Of a DNA stretch of 64,000 nucleotides, positions 1 to 10,600 are shown in pieces (within the stretch, counting starts at the first letter, position 1; every line of letters starts with the position of its first letter). The stretch lies in the NCBI GenBank assembly GCA_013350335.1, contig CM023542.1, forward strand, positions 3,340,025 to 3,404,024. Reading direction: 5' to 3'. This DNA comes from Chimonanthus salicifolius (Eukaryota; Streptophyta; Magnoliopsida; Laurales; Calycanthaceae). The notes under the pieces were generated by a model. It was not told where the DNA came from and did not search any database. It saw nothing but the letters and a program-made list of their open reading frames with translations. The translations under genes were made by a program, and so were the position numbers.

Positions 1-25
1 TTGCCAATTCAGTGAGTGTTGCATA

Positions 26-259
26 TTATTTAAAGAGTTGGGCCAGATCAGGATCATTCAAATCCAAATCCAACCACCCATAAAGACGCATATACTCGAT
101 GTAGTGATCTGGTGGCTTAATTGCACGTGGGTTTTTTGGAGCAAAGCCATGCACCCTCTCTAGATCTCTGGCAAGCCATCTAACAAATGCTTGGTCCAAC
201 GGAGGCACAGCCTTCACCAGAATATCTTCACTGTCTTGCTTTGTAGGCTTGTTTCCCAT
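26..259 (-). CDS. small conserved plant protein of unknown function, single coding exon
   Basis: A complete 77-codon frame runs from an ATG at 259 to a TAA at 26. The protein starts MGNKPTK, which fits an N-myristoylation site (Gly2 with Thr6), so membrane attachment is possible but only inferred. The middle has a compact charged block (VRWLARDLERVHGF, then PPDHYIEYMRLYGWLDLDL) and the C-terminus is acidic and hydrophobic (DPDLAQLFK). The non-repetitive composition and full-length character look like a real gene, and I believe similar short proteins occur across land plants, but I cannot give a function. The sequence just upstream has a pyrimidine tract and AG on the minus strand (plus 327-328 or 341-342), which suggests a 5' UTR intron. 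The protein is not cut by the window edge. The 3' UTR is. Confidence 0.7.
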   Translation of the reverse strand: MGNKPTKQDSEDILVKAVPPLDQAFVRWLARDLERVHGFAPKNPRAIKPPDHYIEYMRLYGWLDLDLNDPDLAQLFK

Positions 260-326
260 GTCAAGGAATCAAACCAAGACCAGAGTTTGCCAATTGCTCC
301 ACTTGAATTGCTCTCACAGGAAGTGA

Positions 327-3300
327 CTGCAAAGGACAATCTGAAGAAGAAAAAAAGGCAATCAAATGGTTTACGTTGAGTAAATACAATTGTTTCTAAA
401 AGCATTTTAATACTTGTAGCAACCGCTCAAAAAAAAAACTTGTAAGAATAAGAGTATGCCGCAATTTGACTATTGATTTGTCTGCATTAACATCATCAAA
501 TTAGACTGAACCTAAAATGTGCACACTTTGAAGCCTTGGATGACATAAACTAGACTGACCCTGACAGGTCATTAAGGATGCTCTTTTGAGTTCAGGAATA
601 GCCTAGAAAAGGAAACACCACTATAAAAATTTGACGACCTCAAGGAATAACCCACGATTTCTTTACACATCCAAGTTGGTCACAAAAACATAATGCGGGG
701 CAAGCACAATAAAATAGTACTCTTCCCCACCTAGCCTCAGTACCCAATCTTCCAATGTCAAAATCAACACATATGGTATCACTTGAAAGTAAATACACAT
801 CTAGCCAGGTTGAAGTGACAAATCTCAATTACCTCGAAGAATCTCAATAAACCTAGTCTATGTTTCTTAGAAAAGACGCACCATGTCTAGAATCATCTGT
901 TCTTTCTATTTTGTTTTAGGAGATGACCAATTGTTCACACCTTGTCTCTCACCATCATCCGACACAATTCTAGGACTCAAGGAGGAGCCAGTTACCATAT
1001 GAATTTATAGAATAAGGAACAAAATTCAGCTCATTTTCCCTATAAAGTTCAATAACATGATTTCAATGAGAATATTTTTTTTAAAAAAAATCCTTCAATG
1101 AAAACTTCCCACAAGGTCATAGCAGCAGATCTGCCTAATGCCTATTCACATGTTTGTCATGGATCTTATCAGATGAGGATAACAAGTGAATAATGATTTG
1201 CATTTTGCACTCATATCCATCATATCCCAATGAAGGGAGGTCTCATATCAGCTGACTGTACAGTCCTACAAAGTGACTTCCTTTTGCAATGGATCCCAAA
1301 TGAGTGATTTCTCCATAAGTGGAACTTCAGTGCACTAGATGTCCTCCAATCTATGTTGCACGGACTCTTCAAGATGTGTCACACACACAGCTGAAAACTT
1401 GCACCAGTTCTTCATGAATTCTTCTAGCACTTCTTAACATTGTTTTCCAAGTTGACTAAAGAACTACAACGCATTCCTCTCTTTAAACCAAATAAAATTA
1501 TCAATGTGTTGTGTTTATTAGTTAATTGCTTAGAGTAAAACTAGTGTAATATTTTCTGTCAGTGTTATGTCCTTCTTTTTTTTCCGGGGGGGATGGGGTT
1601 GCCAGAGTCTGACACCTTGTATCCATGTCGAACTCTGACACTAGCACACATACCCATGCAACTTAGCCTCCAATAATTGTAAACATTAGAGTAAATTATT
1701 AAGTTCAATTGTCCCTCTAACATTGAGATAGACGATGACCAAGTACTCACAATCCACTCGTCCCTAAGAAGCAAGAAAAGACATCTATGCATAATTTTAT
1801 ATTTCCTCCTAAAAGTGTAACAAGTCCCGAAGGAAATGTCCTTCAAAAAATCACTCTGTAGGTAGAACTTTGCAACATATAAACTGGAATCAAACACCAG
1901 AGTTCAATTTGCGCTCTAACTTGAGATAGATAAGCAAAGCTCCAACTCCACTAGCCTCTAACAAGCTCTTGAAGCCATCTATGCTGGAGTATCCCATATT
2001 TGCTCCTCCATCTTCAGAGGACTGCTTTGCTAATTTTGCTGCATAAGAAATCCTCCATGATTATACTTGATTCCCTGAGGTAACCTTTAAACAAATTTTG
2101 GACTTCAATTAACCCAGCCAATCTTAAGATGGATTCCAACTTCTCAAACTCCAGCAGCTTCTATCTCTTAAAGCTATATAACCTCCTCATTGTCCTTCAT
2201 CCACACAAGCATCAACATTAAGACATCACAAGGCCTCCGAGTTCCATGAACTTCTAAAAGCTTCCAATTCAATTACCTATTAAATATCTTTTTAAGTCTT
2301 GCATTTTTATTCTTTTTCTTGCATGATAACAAAGTCTACTCAAGTGTTCTTTTGTCATCAACAGTCTCACATTACAACAGCAAAAGGAGTCGAACATGCA
2401 TAACCCGTCCGCCACAAGCTTCACACATAATTTTCCCCACCACGGTCATCTCTTAGACTTATCTCCTAAACACATGGTTACAAAAGTTGGCATCCTGGAA
2501 TGTCCTACCTATCAGCTACAGAGAATAGTGTGAATAGTGGTTATGTGAGCTACAATAGAAGAGCCAAAAACTTTGCCACAGGTTCACATTCCATAACATG
2601 TTGTTCTCAGGTCTAGGTAAGGGAGAAATTTTGTCAAACTACCAGCTTTTGGTTGTAAAAACTATCCTTCTGCTCTGTAACTAGTTCTACTTCAACACCA
2701 AAACCTAATGCTATGGTTACTTTAGCCTCAAACGGAGAGATCAGTGGAGACCATGGCCACAAATATCACTGATATTCAAGTGTCTCAATGTTATCCTAAT
2801 ATTTCAATTGTTGATAATACCTCAGTATTTTCATGATATTTTTAACAAACCACTAGAAATGATAACATCACAACATCTCACAATATCAACGTGATAATAT
2901 CACTATTTTTACAATGGCTGCCTAAGTCTCTACATATTTATTTTGTATGCATTAAGTTCTAATATATTTTAAATATGCTTTTTTATTTTAAATTAAAGTA
3001 AAAAATTAAATATTTTGAATATGTCCTGAAATTATCTCACTGATATGAGTTGATATTTGAAAATAGTGAAGAGCTTTAATTGCTACAGGTGAAATTCCTA
3101 TAATTTCTGCAACTGTGTAGAAGGCTTGTGTTCCTGCTAGAGTGCAAGTCTTTGGATGGTTACTTGGTAAAAAAAAATCTGTGTTGGAAAGGCTATTAAA
3201 CTGCGCAGGAGAAACAACCCAAGAGATGAGCATATTCTTATCTAAAGAAACCACATGGGAGGGGGACGCTGACTTATTTTTGCGTTAATACTTGGATAAA

Positions 3301-3847
3301 GGTTTAAAGCCTAATGATGATAGATGTGACTGAATTTGGATATTAGATAATCATTGTTGTCTTTTTTTTTTTCCAATAATTTTTGCATCCCCCCCCCAAA
3401 AAAAAAAAAAAAAAATCTGGATCCACCCTTGCTCCCCAGAGAAACTTTTTCCTTCCCCAAGTAGAATTCACAAATTCAACATGGAAATGGATTCGGAGAT
3501 GAGATGAGTTGTTATTGAGAAAGAGGGCATCATGTAGCACGCATTTGGTCACTTTCCCTTTTCATAAATTTGCATTTGATGAGAATGTATAGTGACGATG
3601 TTGAGCCCAAGGCTCCATTGTATTGATGGAAAGGAAAATTCTCTATAGGGAAATAATCATTCTTAATTATAATTAAAATGGGTTTAATCATCTTTGTTTA
3701 AAGAACGTTTTAGTTTGCAGGAAGGAACTTTCCTTTACTTATATCGGAAGAGAGCCCAAGGAATCACATATATCTCTGAAAGAAAGCATTAAAAATATAA
3801 ACGACGAAGAAAATTGAGAGAGAGAGAGAGAGAGGGAGAAAGAGAAC
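327..3847 (-). other. gene-free stretch, possible 5' UTR intron
   Basis: No protein-coding segment was recognised on either strand. The sequence is AT-rich, with scattered homopolymers, notably a C-run followed by an A-run near 3391-3414. Short frames here lack composition or motifs of real proteins. The stretch is best read as an intron of the minus-strand small-protein gene or as plain intergenic DNA. Confidence 0.3.
3816..3834. repeat. GA/CT microsatellite
   Basis: A run of GA dinucleotides. On the minus strand it is a CT run just inside the candidate 5' UTR intron, next to the proposed donor. CT runs are common around plant transcription starts. Confidence 0.8.
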
Positions 3848-3990
3848 CTGTTGGTGTGTAAACCACCGGCCGCCGGTGCGAGTGGATGCCGTTTGAAATA
3901 GTGATAGGATTTGCAGGGTGGAAATTAGTAATTGGGGGCGGGGGAACGAAGACAAAAATCATCGCTTGCTCATAACTCACAAGTTGGGAA
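3848..3990 (-). promoter_or_regulatory. candidate 5' UTR first exon and core promoter of the 26-259 gene
   Basis: Read on the minus strand, this segment contains a CT-rich leader followed by CAACAG|GTTCTC, a good splice donor at plus 3848/3847. The intron start that follows is itself a long CT run. A matching acceptor (TTTGCAG, preceded by a T-rich tract) lies at plus 327-328, 67 nt before the ATG of the small protein. If both are used, the gene has a non-coding first exon and a 5' UTR intron of about 3.5 kb, an arrangement common in plants. This is inferred from splice signals only. No TATA box was convincingly found, and the leader could belong to another transcript. Confidence 0.35.
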
Positions 3991-6580
3991 GTTTTACCCC
4001 ACGCAGATGATTTTCTTTCCCAGAAGATTTTCTTTCTTTAGTGTGTAAGTTTTAACTCAAGGGAATTTAAGTCATTAATTTTCAAATTAATATTTTAATT
4101 TTAAATTTTAAAAATTTATATTCATTGAAATTTAAATATAAGATCATATAATTTTGATTATCATTTAGTTGTGAAACTTTGCGTACTTTATATGTAAGAA
4201 TTATGATCCATTTGATGTGAAATCTCACGAGAGTGTGTGGTTTTGAAAGACCTACTAGCGTAATTCAAACTTTTGCTGTGTTCAATGAGCCCTATTGAGA
4301 TTGTCCTTTAAATAAATTTTAAATTAGACTAAATTTATATGATTTAAATTATCATTGAATGAAAAAATTATATATTTTATAATGTAATCATTTGATCACC
4401 TATTAAATGCATCCAATTATGTGGGATTTGTGATCCATTTGATAAAAAATCTCTTTAAAGAGTCTTACATGGAAAGTCTGGTTGACTTAACTCTTAGATA
4501 AGAGATTTTGCTAGTGAGTAGGGGTGTTTATTTAATTCGGTACAGGGTTAGCTCAAACCTAACAATAAAAACAGGCTTGAACAAGCATTTTAATGTAATG
4601 CGACAGGCTGAGCTATGGCTTTTATTTAAAGTCTGTCCAGACCTGTTTATTTTCTTATAATATTCATATATCATAAGGTTGTATCTAGTACTATCTTTAT
4701 TTTTTACATTAAAATTTAAGTGTAAAGATTGGAAGAAAAGCTTAAATACATATCTCCTATCAAAATTTTATTCCAAAATCAATTTTTACTCACTTGATCT
4801 TAACAATCAAAGTCACTAGGTGTAAATCTTTTTGAGGGCGTCCACCAAATCTGACTCTTAAAATCAAGTGACTAGATATTAAGTTTTGGATTGAAATTTT
4901 AATTGATGATAGACCTTCAAATTTACTTCCAATATGTATAGTTAGATTTTTATTTTACAAAATAAAAGTCAAAAAATAAAATAGTGTTAGGTGCGACCAT
5001 GTGAGATTGTGACCGATTACAAAATTAAAGGGCTTTAAACTGTGGGCTTGGGCTTTGGTCTTTACTGACAGCTTTTAAACATGCTACTTTTGTAGATATA
5101 AATGAGCTCGAGCTTCTTTCTGACAAACTCCGACTCAAACTCGGCTCTTAAACATGCATGTTAATGAGACTATCTAACCAGACTTCCCATCATATGGGTC
5201 ATAGTACATATATGGTTGGATGTTGTAACGACTCACCTCTATTCTGAATAATATTGTCTGCTTTAAGTCTCCATAGATATGTACAACTTTATTTTTGACA
5301 CATGTGCGTCACACACATGCCCAAAAGATCTTGGACATTCTCATTTAGCCCGGTCTCTGGACGCATGTTTAGGCACTCTAACACCTGCCCACACAATTTC
5401 TATTTCATACTTAGATATTAGATCTAACTTACAAATAATTAAAAGTTTGTTGAACGAATCATTAACTAATATTCTACCCTTCAAACTCAACTCACTTACA
5501 AATCAGATAATCGACATGACCATCGTCAAAGTCTTACTCCCAACGAATGGGGGCTAATAAAATTTAAATATCAACGCAGTTCCAATCACTAATCAAATTT
5601 AAAATGTGTATTGATGCTGACTTATCTATATTTAACAGTTGGAACCCAGTCTGAGACTCAATCAAACAACAGCTATAGCCTTAAGTCATTGCGTTGGTTA
5701 AAGTTTAAAATTAAAAAATGTAAATAAAATTATAGAAACGTAATTTGATAGAGAGAGCATGAACTCCTTTAAAGTTTACTTTGTAAAGAAGACTCACTCC
5801 TTTAAAGTTTCCGGCCGATTTATAGAAATTCATTTATATGGATGTAGTTCAACTGATAATCTACTGTTTCAGAAAGTGAGAGGTGTCAGGTTCGAACTCC
5901 CATGTCTTCATCTTATGTGCTTTAAAGACAGTGGATATTACCTATGGAGATTTTATATTAGATTTTTTACTGTTTCCCACATGTAAATTATAAATAAAAA
6001 ATACCTTGAGCCATTGGAAGATCGTAGGCTCGTAGCCATCCATTCTTTTGATTTTATCATTGGACGGTCATATTTGATTCTGATATAGCAATCAGTTGAG
6101 TTGATAAATAAAAGATTGGTGGAGCCCATCATAAGAAAAGGCCATGGCCCAACCACTGTTCCTACTTTCTGCATAAGACCTTGGTGTTTCAATCATGATG
6201 ACGTGGCTCCTGCACCCACCGTTGACATTCTATTGCATTGCTGTATTACAAAAGGAAGAAAAGATCTCACGTGAGGAGCATGGCGAATAAACAATTTAAA
6301 AAAAAAAATACAAAAAAAAATAGAATTATATAATAATAAAATCATACACATCAAAGACTGAAGTACAGTGAGTAGGAAACCTTGACAAGTGATTGAATTG
6401 GAAGTGTCAGGGATAACTTAAAACTTTTGGATGACCCAATGTGTTTAATAGTTCAACCCGAATAATGAATAATACTGAAGTTTGAATTTTATGCATGCAT
6501 GCCCACAGTACTTTTCTCCTTGTAATATGTAGAATAATGTGTAGATTAATTATTGAATTTATTGTATATGTGCTTGCAAG
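3991..6580. other. AT-rich intergenic stretch with old repeat fragments
   Basis: No gene was seen. A segment around 5225-5275 shares a phrase (TGTAAC...AATATTGTCTGCTTT) with the better preserved LTR-like copy at about 49665, so an old LTR fragment is likely. A SINE-like copy lies at about 5838-5990. The remainder is AT-rich sequence without recognisable structure. Confidence 0.4.
5838..5990 (+). mobile_element. tRNA-derived SINE-like copy
   Basis: The copy holds an A-box-like stretch (GATGTAGTTCAACTGATAAT) followed by a near-consensus RNA polymerase III B box (GGTTCGAACTCCC at about 5890), then a tRNA-unrelated body and an A-rich end near 5985. Related copies occur at about 15117-15310 and 16428-16610, sharing 'AAAGTGAGAG', a degenerate B box, and in the 16.5 kb copy a 'TTTCCCACA-GTAAAT' tail. 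Boundaries are approximate and no target duplication was resolved. Confidence 0.5.
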
Positions 6581-6785
6581 CATGGGTGAAAATTTCGGCA
6601 TTGATATCGGCCGATAAATTTTTCTCTCTTATTCGTTTTTACTATAACCACCAATATCGACCGATATTAGCGATACATATCAGTCGATATATATCTGGAT
6701 ATCGGCCTGATATTGTAAATATCGGTCGATACATATCGTATCGGCCAAGATATCAAGGTTTTTAAAACCGAGATTATCACCCCTG
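6581..6785. mobile_element. hAT-type MITE, TATCGGCCGATA family, copy 1
   Basis: The terminal inverted repeats are CATGGGTGAAAATTTCGG on the left and, read inward from the right, CAGGGGTGATAATCTCGG. The flanking 8-bp target duplication is CTTGCAAG (6573-6580) against CTCGCAAG (6786-6793), one mismatch. The interior is made of repeated, partly palindromic ATCGGCCGAT-like words. A CAGGG terminus with an 8-bp duplication is the hAT signature. At 205 bp there is no transposase, so it is non-autonomous. Confidence 0.8.
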
Positions 6786-6793
6786 CTCGCAAG

Positions 6794-7559
6794 TGCATTA
6801 ACTTGCATCAACCTTTCTAGATATATTTAAACTATAAATTATTTAAAAATATAAAAAAATTGAAATAGAATTATATGAAAGTATGAACAAGCTAGGCCCA
6901 TCTTACACTATACAGTAAGTTGAATTTTAATTCCATAATTAACCCAACAATGTGGCCAAAACTGTGCCCCCTTAACCTTCATGGGCAATTTGTATGAACC
7001 ATTATTGGCTAATTTGCATAAAAGATAGTTTATGAAAGTTTATATGTTTATTAATGAACAAAATGACTTATATGATCGTCCACAAATGATCTCCGATCTA
7101 AGTTTGTACCTTGTTAGTTCAAGTTATATTAAAAAGTAAGATTATTTATATTCTTAGTAATAAAAGTAAAAACATTTTCATTAGATTGAAAAAAAAACTA
7201 TCACATTGATCAACATTATTTAAATTTAATTTTAAATAGCAAAAGATTATTAGGAATTAATATGTCAAAAGCTCTAGAACCGAATAGAAATATAGAATAT
7301 ATGAAATCAGATCCTTTTTCCAATGTAAAATTCATATTTAGATTTTAAAAATTGAAAATTTTGCATTTGAACTCATCCTATTTCCAAATAAAATATTTTG
7401 CAATACTAAGTTATCAAAAATCATTTTCCATCTCTAACTTTACCTCTTCTCTCCTCACCAATTGTTTAGATTTTTTTTTTTTATATTATTATAATCCCAT
7501 TGTTGTGGGAGTGGGGCTGTCCAAAGCATTTTCTAATATAAACAGGACAACGCTATTGT
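6794..7559. other. intergenic region and probable LOG promoter
   Basis: This is AT-rich sequence without recognisable genes. The last few hundred bases must contain the promoter and 5' UTR of the LOG gene, whose first ATG is at 7670. A long T run at 7471-7482 precedes the transcribed leader. I could not fix a transcription start or a TATA box. Confidence 0.35.
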
Positions 7560-7669
7560 ATTCATTCCTATTAGAAGCCCCTCTTTTCAAAGAGATTAGT
7601 TGGAAGAAAAAAGACAGAAAGCAGACAGAAAGAAGAGGGAAGAAGAGATCGAGACTCTTAGAGAAAGAG

Positions 7670-10600
7670 ATGGAAGAAAAGAAATCGAGATTCAAGAGGA
7701 TATGTGTCTTTTGTGGAAGCAGTTCAGGGAAGAAAACCAGCTACCAGGAAGCAGCAGTTCAGCTGGGAAATCAATTGGTAAAAGCCCTTGATGTTTCCTA
7801 TTATCTTATAATTCCACTCAAGGAAGAACTCTTTTTTTCATCTCTTATTGAAATGGGAAGAAACCCAATAAAGTTATCGATCTTAGATTCAAATTGGCCT
7901 AGAAATGACAGATATCTTTCCAAATTACAGCTCAAATTTTGGTACTTTCAACTCTTAAGACATTCCATTACATTTATCCTCTCTCTCTCTGTCTCTGTCT
8001 CTTTTGTTTGTGGAAATCAATTTCTGGGATTGGATTTTTGTGTTGATGTTTGGGTTGTGAATTTGTGATTCTTTCACTAGAGAGAGAGACATGGATTATG
8101 CCAAACTTTTAGAATGAAATGCGTAAAATCAAGCCTATATTCTAAGTGATCTTTAACCTTAGGAGCCTAATGAGTTTCAAATCTCTTGACGAACTCAACA
8201 CTCTTCGACTCTGAATCCACAAGAATCTGAATCACGAGGTTCAAATCACGAAGACATCACTTCGAACACCCTGTCCGAAACACCAACTGGACTATTAGAT
8301 CACACAAATCATGAAAATGCAGTAATCAAGCTTAAACTCAATTCGTAATTCTATCTACCCTTACTCACAATCTGAAGGGATAAAGGACGTGACAAATCAT
8401 TGATGAATCTCGTCAAGAGAGTGATTAATTAGCTACAGTTTAAAGATATTTTAGAAAGAATTTATGGGTTTTGAATCTTCTCTTGAGTGCAAGTTCAGTA
8501 CCTTCATCTTCATTTTTTCTTAATTATTATTATTTTTATTTATTATTAAGAAGTTATTGAGGGTTTGCTAGCTGTAGTCTGCCTGTATGGGTGGACAGCC
8601 TTCTTGCATGATCTCGTCTCTAAACGAAATAATAAACAAGGGCCATGCTTTTCCCTAGGGAAGCTAACGTGCCTCCTTGGTATCATTACTCATGACCATG
8701 TCTTCTTTGGGCACCCGAAGACAAATTATAGAGTTTGTGGCTTCAATAACAACATGAGAGATCCTACTTCTTGGGTTTATAATAATGAAAAATATTAATA
8801 ATTTTTTGGTTTTTTTTTGTTTGTAATAATGAGAATGAGAATGATGATGATGATGGTGGTGTATGGCACGTGAATATCACGTGACATGTGGGGTTTCCAT
8901 TTTATTGTGTTTGAAGGTGGAGAGAAGGATTGATTTGGTTTATGGAGGAGGAAGCGTAGGACTCATGGGACTCGTTTCTCAGGCTGTTCATGATGGAGGC
9001 CGCCATGTTTTAGGGTTTGTCTTCTTTTTCCTTCTGTGTTTCTTCTTGTTATGTTCTTTATTTTATGTAATTTTGATTTGAATAACTTAATATTCTGGTT
9101 TTTATCTCACAATTTTGAAAAGTGATTGCCTTTATTTTTCTTTTTTTGAATTGGCTGACATCCTTCATGAATTTCCCGTTGGAAGGCGGGTGTTAGAAAT
9201 GTAATATATTGTGTATATCCTGGGTAATTTAGTTCTTTTCTAATTAGGGTTTATTTGTTATGTACAAATATTCTCTTTCTACAAATCTCTTGATTAATGC
9301 ATTAATCGAAACTTACAATTTCTTTTCTTTTTCTCTTTCTCCTTTTAGGAAAAGAGTGCATGATTGTGAAAATGTATGGCATCTATTTTATTTTTTGAAA
9401 GTCGAGACCCTGAATTTCTTAATTTAAAATGGTTAGGAGAACACAGCTTAAAACTTTGAAACAGGTTAAGTTGACATTCTTCTGTAACATAAAAGTAAAC
9501 CTTTGTGCTTTTACCAGTCTGCTAAGTGTGTAAAGTGATGGAATGTTTGTTGATCATATTTTGCAGGGTTATTCCCAAGACATTAATGCCAAGAGAGGTG
9601 AACTTCAAACCTTTACAAATATTTGATATTCTTCTTTTCCTCCTTCTACATTATTTGACTGGATGGATGGTTCTCATATATGAATGCGCTATAAATTTCT
9701 GTAGATATTTGAAAAGTTTTGACCATTATTTTTAAATATTAGTTGAGATTTTCGAACTAAAAAAGTTTTGGCCAAAGTTTATTACTGAATACACGATATA
9801 AGATATCTCATGGAAAAGTGTTTATATTGCGAGTCATTAATCATTTGCACAAACGGGATACAATCACTACTTTTAATGAAACAGCTAATCATGTAAAAAG
9901 TTAGTTAGATGTTTTACGTGATTAATCCTTAGGACACGTATAAACTTCCAAATCTGCACACATCGAATAAAGAACAATGAAGCGTGATCATTTTTGTATT
10001 GAGAGGACTTGATCTTAAAAATTTCCATAAATAAAGGCTGAGTTTGACCACGAAATCCATCCTTCATAATTATATTAATGAGATGATTCATACGTATTCT
10101 CTCAACAAAATCCTACTAGATGAAATACTTCTTACAATTTGCTAATGAACGCTCCCAACTATGTTCTTCCTCTATTTGCCATCTGTCTTTTAAATCAAAA
10201 TGACTGTTGTCTCTCTCTCTCTTTCTTCCCCTGGTAATTGGTCTGCATTAGACTTTATCAATGGAACAGTGTAATGGTACTATATTCTCTTTCTCTCTCT
10301 TGGCAATGGCCTTCATTAGACTTTGTCATTGGTGGTATATTTGATGGGATTTTTGTGATTTTTCCCCTGCTACACTTGTTGAAGTTTTTATATCTTACAG
10401 AAAATATAATTTTTTCCTCTTTGGCTGGCTTTTCCCTTATTTCTTTTTTGAATTTAAATTAAAGAAAATTGGGTTTTGACAAAAGAAATGTGTAAATCAC
10501 CACTACTACCATTATACATGTAAATAAAGTGTACAAAGTTTGAACCACTCATTTGCTGTAATGGGCCCTCCACTTATGGTCATTGTAGTGCATTTTGTAT

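Noticed and set aside
7352..7669. In-frame open extension upstream of the LOG ATG
   Set aside because: It begins with TTG, not ATG, and its translation is low-complexity and unlike any LOG N-terminus. The first ATG, at 7670, fits the family.
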